Assembly (NCBI GenBank): GCA_963766995.1
Contig: CAVYCE010000002.1
Location: forward strand, 1-64,000
DNA length: 64,000 nt
Origin: Bog-473 sp963766995
GTDB lineage: Bacteria > Actinomycetota > Acidimicrobiia > Acidimicrobiales > RAAP-2
Direction of reading: 5' to 3'
Position numbers and translations under genes: made by a program. Below, piece by piece: positions 1 through 11,561 of this stretch. The first letter of the stretch is position 1; each line of letters starts with the position of its first letter. Under the pieces are notes generated by a model that saw only the letters and a program-made list of their open reading frames with translations, did not search any database and was not told where the DNA came from.

Positions 1-365
1 GCTACAGTGACCCTCCCGTCGGAAGGCCCCCCAAGGCCCTCCGACACCTGAAGGAGACTTTCCAGCGGATCATCGTCCGGAGCAGTCCTTCGGGGCACCC
101 GGCACCAACACCGGCAGTATCGGTGTGTGCCCGGTCGCTCCTTGAAAACGGAATAGTGAGAGCCAAAAGCCAGTGCGGGCAATTCACACGTCTTCAGGAC
201 GTTTGGGTTGTACGTCAATTAGCAGTAAGGCAGGCCTCGTCGGATCTAAGGACTTGTCCTTAGTGATAAGACGGTCTGTTGTTTCCATGGAAGAGTCATA
301 ACATGGGGACTCTCTGATTTTTGGAAGAACCTTTTCTTAGCAATGGGAATGGTCGACCGGAAGTC
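1..365 (+). other. rrn leader with 16S processing-stem strand
   Basis: This is the transcribed leader in front of the 16S gene; no protein gene is supported. Bases 133-160 (ending GGAATAGTGAG) are nearly perfectly complementary to 2067-2094 in the 16S-23S spacer (starting CTCACTATTCCG). The two strands would form the long stem that loops out pre-16S for RNase III-type cleavage. The window opens inside the leader, so the rrn promoter is probably upstream and I do not call one. A GC-rich inverted repeat near 17-45 may be another leader hairpin. Confidence 0.7.
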
Positions 366-2250
<1,885 letters not shown>

Positions 2251-2772
2251 CCAAGCTACAAAGAGCCAACGGTGGATGCCTTGGCGCCTAAAGCCGAAGA
2301 AGGACGTGGGCGACTGCGAAAAGCCACGAGGAGCTGTCTACCTAGCTACGATCCGTGGATATCCGAATGGGGCAACCCAGTACCTGTCATGAGGTGTTAC
2401 ACCCGCCTGAATGTATAGGGCGGGGCGAGGGAACCGGGTGAATTGAAACATCTAAGTAACCCGAGGAGAGGAAAACAACAGTGACTCCCTGAGTAGCGGC
2501 GAGCGAAACGGGAAGAGCCTAAACCGTGCCGGTGTTAAAGCCTGATGGCGTTGCCGGTATGGGGTTGTGGGATTCAGGAGATAGCGCATCAGAGCTATCA
2601 CGGAGTTACAAATCCAATGTTTAGTGGAAGCAGTCAGGAAAGCTGCACCATAGGGGGTAATAGTCCCGTACACGAAAAGCATTGGACTCCGCTTGAACAC
2701 CCGAGTAGCGCCGGATCCGGGAAAGCCGGCGTGAATCTGCGAGGACCATCTCGTAAGGCTAAGTACTCTTAG

Positions 2773-2820
<48 letters not shown>

Positions 2821-3006
2821 GGGAGGGGAGTGAAATAGTACCTGAAACCGTTGGCTTACAAACAGTCAAAGCGTCGTAGCTCCGTCGTCGGCATGATCCC
2901 TTCGGGTGAAAGTGTCGACACTAGGCGGATGTCTGCCGTGATGGCGTGCCTTTTGAAGAATGAGCCAGCGAGTTACGGTATGTGGCGAGGTTAACCAGCA
3001 ATGGGT

Positions 3007-3039
<33 letters not shown>

Positions 3040-3469
3040 GAGTCGCATGCTGTAGACCCGAAGCCGAGTGAGCTTGCCATGGGCAGGCTGAAGCGAAGGT
3101 AAGACTTCGTGGAGGGCCGAACCCACCTAGGTTGAAAACTGGGGGGATGACCTGTGGCAAGGGGTGAAAGGCCAATCAAACTCGGTGATAGCTGGTTCTC
3201 CCCGAAATGCATTTAGGTGCAGCGTCGGTTGTTCAGCATCGGAGGTAGAGCACTGGATGGGCTAGGGGGCCTACAAGCTTACTGACCCCAACTAAACTCC
3301 GAATGCCAATGCTCAAGAAACCGGCAGTGAGACCACGAGGGATGAGCTTCGTTGGTCGAAAGGGAAACAGCCCAGACCGCCGGCTAAGGCCCCAAATTCT
3401 TGACTAAGTGGAAAACGATGTGGGAACGCAAAGACAGCCAGGAGGTTGGCTCAGAAGCAGCCATCCTTA

Positions 3470-3500
<31 letters not shown>

Positions 3501-4341
3501 GTCCTGCGCGGATAATGTAACGGGGCTCAAGTCAAGAGCCGAAGCCGCGGATTTCTATCAATAGATAGGAGTGGTAGGGGAGCGTCGATCTCGCAGAGAA
3601 GCGGCGGTGTGAACCGTCGTGGAGCGTGGTCGAGTGCGAATGCTGGTATGAGTAGCGAGAGAGGAGTGAGAAACTCCTCCGCCGTAAGCCCAAGGGTTCC
3701 TGGGGAAGGCTAATCCTCCCAGGGTAAGTCGGGAGCTAAGGCGAGGCCGAGAGGCGTAGTCGATGCACAACTGGTTGATATTCCAGTACTACCGTGTCCG
3801 CGTCAATACCAATCCAGAGGTACTAAGGGGATGACCTTCGGGTCGAACCGACAAACTTTGAGGCGGTCAGCAAAGGAGGGACGCAGGAAGATAGGTGAGC
3901 CCAGGCGTTGGTTGTCCTGGGGTAAGCGTGTAGGGCGGAATCTAGGCAAATCCGGATTCCATTAAGCCTGAGACGCGATGCCGACCCATTCCAGGGGAAG
4001 TCACTGATTCTATGCTGCCTAGAAAATCTTCTAGCGAGTTGGCACGGTACCCGTACCCCAAACCGACACAGGTGGGCGGGTAGAGAATACCAAGGCGATC
4101 GGGAGAACTGTGGTTAAGGAACTCGGCAAAATTCCTCCGTAACTTCGGGAGAAGGAGGGCCTCGATAGGGTGTAGGACTTCGCGTCCGAAGCCTGAGGGG
4201 GCCGCAGTGAATTGGGGAAAGCGACTGTTTACTAAAAACACAGGAGCGTGCTAAGTCGTAAGACGACGTATACGCTCTGACGCCTGCCCGGTGCCGGAAG
4301 GTTACGGGGAACGGTTAGTCTTCGGACGAAGCTGTGAACCT

Positions 4342-5207
<866 letters not shown>

Positions 5208-5465
5208 CGACTTTCCTACTGTCTCAACCACAGACCCGGCGAAATTGAAGTACGAGTAAAGATGCTCGTTAGCTGCATCAGGACGGAAAGACCCCGTGGA
5301 CCTTTACTACAGCTTGATGTTGAGTTTTGGTACAATTTGTGTAGGATAGGTGGGAGACTTTGAAGCATTGGCGCTAGCCAGTGTGGAGTCAACCTTGAAA
5401 TACCACCCTTTTTGTGCCGGGACTCTAACCTCGGTCCGTAATCCGGATCAGGAACAGCGTCAGGT

Positions 5466-5497
<32 letters not shown>

Positions 5498-5716
5498 ATG
5501 TAACGGAGGCGCCCAAAGGTTCCCTCAGGCTGGTTGGCAATCAGCTGTCGAGTGCAATGGCAAAAGGGAGCTTGACTGCGAGACCTACAAGTCGAGCAGG
5601 TGCGAAAGCAGGGCATAGTGATCCAGCGGTTGCTTATGGAAGCGCCGTTGCTCAACGGATAAAAGGTACCCCGGGGATAACAGGCTCATCTTCCCCAAGA
5701 GTCCATATCGACGGGA

Positions 5717-5762
<46 letters not shown>

Positions 5763-5763
5763 C

Positions 5764-5799
<36 letters not shown>

Positions 5800-5822
5800 T
5801 ACGCGAGCTGGGTTTAGAACGT

Positions 5823-6560
5823 AGATCACACTGCGTCCCTAGGAAGTAATTCCTAGGTGTTTACTGGCTCATATCGGTGAAACCCTGAATGTCACAACCG
5901 AACGTTATGTTCAGGGCAATACCGAGGGAAGGCCAACACAATGAATGCGTCTATTGCGTCCTATGTTGCAGGATTTCTTGACGGAGACGGAAGTATTCAC
6001 TTCCAACTCGTCCGTCAAAAGGAGTACCGGTTCGGGTATTACATCCGGAGCAAGCGTCTCTTTCTCCAGTCCACGTCGGCTCGGCAAGGTCTGGAACAGA
6101 TCCAGGACCTGCTGGGTGGCGGTGGCTACATGAGAGACAGAGGTACCGGCATGAGTGATCTAGTGATCACAAGCCGACCGATACTCCTTCACATCCTTCA
6201 GGATGTGGAACCGTACGTGATCTTCAAAAAAGAGCACGTGGGGACGAGCTCTTGAGCTTCTTCCTCAGCTGGATCGAGTGAAGGATCCGGAGTGTTCCTG
6301 CAACTAGGCACGAAGTAGATGCATTTGCAACCCTAAACTATTCGAAAACGAAGCGGATATCCGCCGTAGATGTTGAGCGACATCTACGTAGCAAGGGCGT
6401 GTTGTGCCCCTGTAACGACTTCTTCGCCAGCAACAGCGAAGAGATGGCTTCTTAAGGTTGATATTTCGACCCGTGGACCCCCACGGAAGCCATAACACGC
6501 CAGCCCCTAGAAATAGGGTGGAGGTATAGTCTATGCCCGTAGTAATACGGGAATCACATG
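5823..6560 (+). mobile_element. 23S rRNA group I intron 2 (site L2593)
   Basis: A 738-bp insertion exactly after U2593 (E. coli numbering): the 5' exon ends GGTTTAGAACGT and the 3' exon starts CGTGAGACAG. The intron follows the group I rule, with U before it and G as its last base (6560). A P1 helix is visible: exon ACGU (5819-5822) pairs with GCGU (5833-5836), with a U-G wobble at the splice site. Core-like sequence TCGGTGAAACCCTG pairs with CAGGGCAATACCGA around a P5-like stem. An S-like GGTATAGTCT (about 6524) precedes a P9-like hairpin CCCGTA/TACGGG. It carries a decayed LAGLIDADG gene (5941-6455). L2593 is an established intron site in bacterial and organellar 23S rRNA. Confidence 0.9.
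5941..6455 (+). pseudogene. LAGLIDADG homing endonuclease with two frameshifts
   Basis: ATG 5941 opens a frame with the LAGLIDADG motif (YVAGFLDGDGSIHF, residues 8-21) that stops at 6253-6255. Coding sequence continues in other frames. Removing one G from the run at 6240-6243 restores GRALELLPQLDRVKDPE. Removing T6293 then restores a frame through EVDAFATLNYSKTKR and ends at TAA 6453-6455. The repaired protein is about 170 aa, the usual size for this family, with the typical C-terminal FATLNYSKTKRI region. Two +1 shifts argue for genuine decay, although the first lies in a G homopolymer where sequencing error is possible. Confidence 0.85.
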
Positions 6561-6864
6561 CGTGAGACAGTTCGGTCCCTATCCGATGCAGCCGTAGGAG
6601 ATTTGAGAAAGGCTGTCCCTAGTACGAGAGGACCGGGACGGACGTAGCTCTCGTGTGCCAGTTGTCCTGCCAAGGGCACGGCTGGTTTGCGACCTACGGG
6701 TGGGATAAGCGCTGAAAGCATCTAAGTGCGAAGCCCGTTTCGAGATGAAATCTCCCACAGGGTTAACCTGGTAAGGCCCGTGGCTAGACGACCACGTTGA
6801 TAGGCCGGAGGTGTAAGTGCGGCAACGCATTCAGCCGACCGGTACTAATCGGCCGAGGGCTTGG

Positions 6865-6969
6865 GAATTTGCTCGTGCTCGCTTTGGAACGCTCAGGGGT
6901 TGCGGTAACGCAATCCTTGGCCCCGTCTGCCGCGCTTCAGTGCGCCGCAGACGGGGTTGAGCGCACGGT
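6865..6969 (+). other. 23S-5S spacer: processing stem strand and hairpin
   Basis: Bases 6870-6889 are the exact reverse complement of 2221-2240 and close the 23S processing stem. A strong hairpin follows: CCCCGTCTGC (6921-6930) pairs with GCAGACGGGG (6947-6956), with an inner GCGC/GCGC. It lies between 23S and 5S and has no T-run, so it is more likely a processing structure than a terminator. No tRNA is present. Confidence 0.75.
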
Positions 6970-7087
6970 TTCCGGTGGCCATGGCGGCGGGGAAACACCC
7001 GTTCCCATTCCGAACACGGCAGTTAAGCCCGCCCGCGCCGATGGTACTTGGGGGGAGGCCCCCTGGGAGAGTAGGTCGCCGCCGGGA
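6970..7087 (+). rRNA. rrf: 5S ribosomal RNA
   Basis: 118 nt. The terminal helix TTCCGGTGGC (6970-6979) pairs with GCCGCCGGGA (7078-7087). The internal hallmarks ACACCCGTTCCCATTCCGAACACGG-like region and GAGAGTAGGTCGCCGCC are present. It is the last gene of the rrn operon and is followed directly by a strong terminator. Confidence 0.95.
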
Positions 7088-7099
7088 TTTCTAATGATG

Positions 7100-7135
7100 A
7101 AATCCCCCTTCAGTTCGCTGGAGGGGGATTTTGTC
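7100..7135 (+). terminator. rrn operon intrinsic terminator
   Basis: A 14-bp stem, AAATCCCCCTTCAG with CTGGAGGGGGATTT (one U-G pair), closes on a UUCG tetraloop and is followed by TTTGTCGTT. It starts 13 nt after the 5S gene, where an intrinsic terminator of the rRNA transcript belongs. Confidence 0.9.
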
Positions 7136-7223
7136 GTTCCTGGGCTGCCATTGGCCGCCGTTTGTACGGATTTTGGTGGGCCTTTCGTAAATGGTGAGAC
7201 ATTGACCCGCCTACACTCCTCTA

Positions 7224-8930
7224 ATGCCTGCTGATTCCCCCCGCTCGAATCGTCGCGCCCCATCGGCGCGAAACGGCTCGGGCGGAGGCGCACCGAGGGG
7301 CAAAGCAGGCGCACCCAAGGGCCGACCAGTCGGCGGTTCCGGAGCGTCAAGAGGAGCCGGAGGCAGCACCCGATCAAGGTCCACATCGTCCTCAAGCGAG
7401 AGTTCAGCGAGCCGCCGCCCTTCACGAGGCGGAGCACCCGCACCTCGGGCACGGGCCGGTGAATCTGGTCGGCCGGCTCGGCCCAGTGGGTCTTGGCGAG
7501 CTGACGAGGACGAGGAGAAGCGGCCAGTACGTTCGGGTCGCAGCACCGATGGCCGCCCGCCCCGACGACCAATCGCTGGCGGTACCGGACGGCCAACGAC
7601 GGGCGGCCGACCGAGTTCGGGCGCTCGGTCAAGCTCTGGACGTCCGACTTCGGCTCGACCGACATCTGGACGCCCCCCAACTGGACGCCCAAGTGCCAGT
7701 GCAAGCAGGACCAGTGGACCTCGGGCCGGTGGTTCGACCTATGGCGCACGTCGTGATGACGCCCGGCCGGGCGCACCAAGTCGGGGCAGGGGAGGGCCTC
7801 CTTCGACGGGAAGTCGGCGTCCGCCTACCAGTGATCGCCCATCCCGCGATGGTGGTAGGCCACCAACGCGTCGTCCTGCGGCGGGAGCACCGTCGAGAGT
7901 TCCGAGGCAGCGTGACCCCTTCTATCGCCCGTATGACGACGACCCGTTGCCGATTCAGGCGCGCAAGTGGGGCAACGTTGCCCGTCGTGGTGCCCGAGAG
8001 GTAGCTGCTCGCACCGACGACGGCGATCAGAGGACGGCCAAGTTCTCCGATGACCAAGAGCGTCGACGGACAGCACCGCCTCCGAAGCCGCAGCAATGGA
8101 TGCGGACGGATGGCTCACAAGATGAGTGGGAAGACTCGCCTCGTCGCACGCCCAAGGGCAAGCGGGCCGCGCCCGCCACCCGCACCGGCGAGCCAGCACC
8201 AGCAGGCACCGCCATCTCGACCATGTCGGGGCGCAAGGCGCTGCCACCGGAAATCGCAGCCGAAATTCGCAACGCAGCCGACATTGCTACCGTCGCCCAC
8301 AGAGAGCGGCTGGTCGAGCGAGCCGAATCGGCCTATGGGGCCTATGACCGCGGGCGCTTCCAAGATGCGATGCGGGCCATCAAGCCTGTCGTTGAGGAGA
8401 CGCCCGGCGTCGCCGCCGTGCGGGAGTTGGCCGGTTTGGCCGCCTATCGCTCCGGCAAATGGCGCGATTCACTTAAGCACTTGCAGGCCTATTCGCTCCT
8501 GACCGACTCGACCGAGCACCTTCCTATCCAAATGGACTGCCAGCGCGCTTTACGTAAGCCCAAGAAGGTGGCGGAATTATGGAGCGAGCTTCGGCAGAGT
8601 TCACCCGAGCCTGATGTGTTGGCCGAAGGTCGAATTGTGGCGGCGGCATCGTTGGCCGAAAGCGGCGATCCGCAGGGCGCCATCTCCATGCTGTCCACGG
8701 CCGGCGCCGCTAAGGCACTGCGCAATCCGTCGAACCGTCACGTTCGCCAGTGGTATCTCCTGGCCGACCTCTACGAGCGGGCTGGCGATGTGCCGCGGGC
8801 TCGCGAGTTCTTTGAGCGCGTGGCCAAGGTCGACCGCGAGGCCTACGACGTCATGGATCGCTTGGTTGGCCTAGGGCCCGAGCGCAAGCCTCGAACCAGG
8901 CCAAAGCCGAAGCCAAAACCCACCACCTAG
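7224..8930 (+). CDS. Disordered N-terminal / TPR C-terminal protein
   Basis: 568 aa with two parts. Residues 1 to about 330 are low complexity, rich in Gly, Arg, Ser and Pro, with repeated GRPT/SGRP units; this looks intrinsically disordered and strongly basic. Residues from about 345 to 560 are helical with tetratricopeptide-like repeats (for example AESAYGAYDRGRFQDAMRAI and WYLLADLYERAGDVPRAREF), a protein-interaction scaffold. The start is ATG 7224 because TACACT (7212-7217) lies exactly 12 nt upstream with no Shine-Dalgarno site, so the mRNA should be leaderless. It lies just downstream of the rrn operon. The basic RG-rich tail suggests nucleic-acid contact, but that is inference; no specific function is recognised. 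Confidence 0.85.
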   Translation: MPADSPRSNRRAPSARNGSGGGAPRGKAGAPKGRPVGGSGASRGAGGSTRSRSTSSSSESSASRRPSRGGAPAPRARAGESGRPARPSGSWRADEDEEKRPVRSGRSTDGRPPRRPIAGGTGRPTTGGRPSSGARSSSGRPTSARPTSGRPPTGRPSASASRTSGPRAGGSTYGARRDDARPGAPSRGRGGPPSTGSRRPPTSDRPSRDGGRPPTRRPAAGAPSRVPRQRDPFYRPYDDDPLPIQARKWGNVARRGAREVAARTDDGDQRTAKFSDDQERRRTAPPPKPQQWMRTDGSQDEWEDSPRRTPKGKRAAPATRTGEPAPAGTAISTMSGRKALPPEIAAEIRNAADIATVAHRERLVERAESAYGAYDRGRFQDAMRAIKPVVEETPGVAAVRELAGLAAYRSGKWRDSLKHLQAYSLLTDSTEHLPIQMDCQRALRKPKKVAELWSELRQSSPEPDVLAEGRIVAAASLAESGDPQGAISMLSTAGAAKALRNPSNRHVRQWYLLADLYERAGDVPRAREFFERVAKVDREAYDVMDRLVGLGPERKPRTRPKPKPKPTT

Positions 8931-8943
8931 ACCCTTCTCGGGC

Positions 8944-10260
8944 CTAACGATTGGTCCGCGTGCGCAAAAGCGGCGTCGCCGCGGCGGCCGTGGTTGGTGT
9001 GGTGGTGGTCGGCGCTCCGGCAGGCGGGGTAGTTGAGCTCGTCGTAGTCGTCGTGGTGGGTCCGGGGCCAGATGACGGCCCGATCACCGTGACCAACGTG
9101 CCGATGGGGGCGTAGGGCCAGACCAGGGCGGCGTTGGCGATGGACATTTCGACGCAGCCGTTGCTCTGGGGGAACCCGTACTGGGCCCGCACGAAGCCGT
9201 GCAGCGCATCGCCGCCATTGAAGAAGCTGGCCCAGGGCACGTCGGGATCGTCGTACTTGGTCCCGTCGGGATTGGTGCCCTTCATCTCCGACGACTTCAC
9301 ATGTTCAAAGACGGCGAACGTGCCGTCCTGGGTGTCGGCACCGGGAGCGCCGGTGTTGACCAGGACGTTCGAGAAGACCACTTGGCCATTGCTGTAGAGG
9401 GTCAGGTTCTCAGGCTGCACCTTGGTCACGAAGACATAGTCGTAGGGGTGGGCGTCGACCGTGTGAGTGGTCACGTCGCTTAACAGAGCTGACCACACCG
9501 CGGGCCCGGCGATGCCGTCGACGGTCATGTTGTTCTGCTCTTCGAACGACATGACGGCTGCTTTGGAGATTTCGTTGAACTCGCCCTGAATCCACAACGA
9601 GGTGAGGTTGGTGGGCAGCGTGGTCCAGCGCCAAGCGAAGGTGCCGAGCTGGGGCATGGCGGCATCGTGGGCGGGCGTGGCCGCACCGCTCTGCGAAAAG
9701 CTCAGCGGTAGATAGTTGAGTTGGGCCAGCAGTTCTTGCAACCGCAGCATGTTGCCAATAGCGGTGGTGAATTTGAAGGTGGTGGGCGAGGGCAACTCGG
9801 AACCGTCCTCTCCTCGCACTCCGCTCTTGCCGCCAGGAATGGTGACGGTCTCCGTCTGCGACGGGATGAATGGCGCGTTGGCGACAAAGTGGATGGTGGT
9901 GGGCGAATCTTGCTCCCAGTCGCCGGCCACTGAGGGGGAAATGGTCGGGCGGACCGATCCCAGCGAGACCGGCCGCGAGAAGGTGATGGTGAGGTCCGAA
10001 TCGGAAGCCACATTCTCGGCCCCGTTACTGGGTGAAGAGGAAGAAATGGCCAGGGTCGGCACCTGAATGGACGTAGTGGTCGTCCCACCCTTCCGAGATG
10101 ATCGCCCGCCGGACTTGGCGCTGGCCCGCCCGGATCCGTTCCCGTTTCCGCCACTGAGAGCCAGTGCGAAAATCACGACGATGGCTAAAACGGCAGCCAG
10201 GAGGGCGAGCCAAGGCAGGCCGCGGCGCGGCGCCTTCCCGTGGGCCTCCAGGACCTGCAT
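8944..10260 (-). CDS. Membrane-anchored L,D-transpeptidase with Ig-like domain
   Basis: 438 aa from ATG 10260. A membrane anchor at about residues 15-36 is followed by a Ser/Thr linker and a bacterial Ig-like domain (about 70-165, SSPSNGAENVASDSDLTITF, SbsA type). A helical peptidoglycan-binding-like region comes next (about 190-260, SFEEQNNMTVDGIAGPAVW), then a YkuD catalytic domain ending in HGFVRAQYGFPQSNGCVEM with the His and nucleophilic Cys of the family. The tail is Thr/Pro rich. The enzyme forms 3-3 cross-links in the cell wall or attaches proteins to it. In-frame codons reach TTG 10293, but AAGGGG before ATG 10260 and the anchor position favour the shorter form. It is convergent with the upstream gene, 13 bp apart. 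Confidence 0.9.
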   Translation of the reverse strand: MQVLEAHGKAPRRGLPWLALLAAVLAIVVIFALALSGGNGNGSGRASAKSGGRSSRKGGTTTTSIQVPTLAISSSSPSNGAENVASDSDLTITFSRPVSLGSVRPTISPSVAGDWEQDSPTTIHFVANAPFIPSQTETVTIPGGKSGVRGEDGSELPSPTTFKFTTAIGNMLRLQELLAQLNYLPLSFSQSGAATPAHDAAMPQLGTFAWRWTTLPTNLTSLWIQGEFNEISKAAVMSFEEQNNMTVDGIAGPAVWSALLSDVTTHTVDAHPYDYVFVTKVQPENLTLYSNGQVVFSNVLVNTGAPGADTQDGTFAVFEHVKSSEMKGTNPDGTKYDDPDVPWASFFNGGDALHGFVRAQYGFPQSNGCVEMSIANAALVWPYAPIGTLVTVIGPSSGPGPTTTTTTSSTTPPAGAPTTTTPTTAAAATPLLRTRTNR

Positions 10261-10442
10261 GAGCGAGCACTTCCCCTTGCTGTTGGTGACCAACCGATTA
10301 CTTCATTGAGAGTACGTACTGAACGGCACAATCTTGCGTCGGGGTGCAAGGAATTCCGCCTGGGGTGTGACGTGGGCTTTTGTCGTGGGCCGAGCTGCCG
10401 CCCACACCCGGACCTCCGCCGGCCCTCCGTTAGGCTTTGCCC

Positions 10443-11498
10443 ATGAGCCTCGATCTTCAATCCCTTCTGGGCGACGACGCCGAATCACTACTCAGCTACA
10501 CCGCCAAGGCCTTCCCGTCGGAGGGCCTGGTCCTGCCTGGCCCCGACTACCTGAGCCGCGTCTTTACCGACAGCGACCGCTCGCCGGCGGTGCTGCGCAA
10601 CCTGGGTCAACTGTTCAACCACGGGCGCTTGGGTGGTTCTGGTTACGTGTCCATCCTTCCAGTGGACCAGGGCATTGAGCATTCGGCGGCGGCCAGTTTT
10701 TCCAAGAATCCCGCCTACTTCGACCCGATGCAGTTGCTGGAGTTGGCCCTGGCCGGCGAATGCAGCGCGGTGGCCACGACGCTGGGCACCCTCGGCATGG
10801 TGGCGCGTAAGTACGTTCACCGGATCCCGTTCATCGTGAAGCTCAACCACAACCAGTTCCTGCATTACCCCAACACCTATAACCAGATCATGTTCTCGTC
10901 CGTGCAGCAGGCGGCCGATCTGGGCGCCACCGGCGTCGGGGCCACCATCTACTTCGGCTCCGAAGACGCCGACCGCGAGCTGATCGAGGTATCTCGGGCC
11001 TTCGCCGAGGCCCACCGTCTGGGGATGTTCACGGTGCTGTGGTGCTACATGCGTAATTCTGGCTTCACCGTCGACGGTGTCAACTACGAGGTGTCGGCCG
11101 ACCTGACCGGTCAGGCCAACCACCTTGGGGTGACCATTGAGGCTGACATCATTAAGCAGAAGCAGCCCGAGAACAACGGTGGCTACAACGTCATCAAGAT
11201 GGGCAAGACCGACCCGTTGGTCTACGACAAGCTGACCACGGACCACCCGATCGATCTCACCAGGTGGCAGGTCGTCAACTGTTACGCCGGCCGCATCGGA
11301 CTGATCAACTCGGGCGGAGAGTCCAAGGGCGACAGCGACCTGGCTCAGGCCGTCCGTACCGCCGTCATCAATAAGCGAGCCGGCGGCATGGGCCTCATCG
11401 TCGGCCGCAAGGCCTTCCAGCGCCCCATGCCCGAGGGCGCCGCGCTGATCCACGCCATCCAAGATGTGTTCTTGAGCGACGAAGTCACCATCGCCTGA
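10443..11498 (+). CDS. fbaB: Fructose-bisphosphate aldolase, class I (DhnA/FbaB type)
   Basis: 351 aa. It cleaves fructose 1,6-bisphosphate to dihydroxyacetone phosphate and glyceraldehyde 3-phosphate through a lysine Schiff base. The sequence has the DhnA-family pattern: ILPVDQGIEHS near residue 74, KLNHNQFL, VIKMGKTDPLVYDK, and the C-terminal phosphate-binding INSGGESKGDSD and GGMGLIVGRKAF. The start is ATG 10443: TAGGCT (10431-10436) is exactly 12 nt upstream, so the transcript is probably leaderless. The gene stands alone between opposite-strand and independent neighbours. Class I bacterial aldolases of this group do not need a divalent metal. Confidence 0.93.
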   Translation: MSLDLQSLLGDDAESLLSYTAKAFPSEGLVLPGPDYLSRVFTDSDRSPAVLRNLGQLFNHGRLGGSGYVSILPVDQGIEHSAAASFSKNPAYFDPMQLLELALAGECSAVATTLGTLGMVARKYVHRIPFIVKLNHNQFLHYPNTYNQIMFSSVQQAADLGATGVGATIYFGSEDADRELIEVSRAFAEAHRLGMFTVLWCYMRNSGFTVDGVNYEVSADLTGQANHLGVTIEADIIKQKQPENNGGYNVIKMGKTDPLVYDKLTTDHPIDLTRWQVVNCYAGRIGLINSGGESKGDSDLAQAVRTAVINKRAGGMGLIVGRKAFQRPMPEGAALIHAIQDVFLSDEVTIA

Positions 11499-11561
11499 CC
11501 CGGTTCGGCGCTGCTCAGTCCGGCTCGGCTCGGCCCAGTGCCGAGCGGCAAGGATGGGCGG

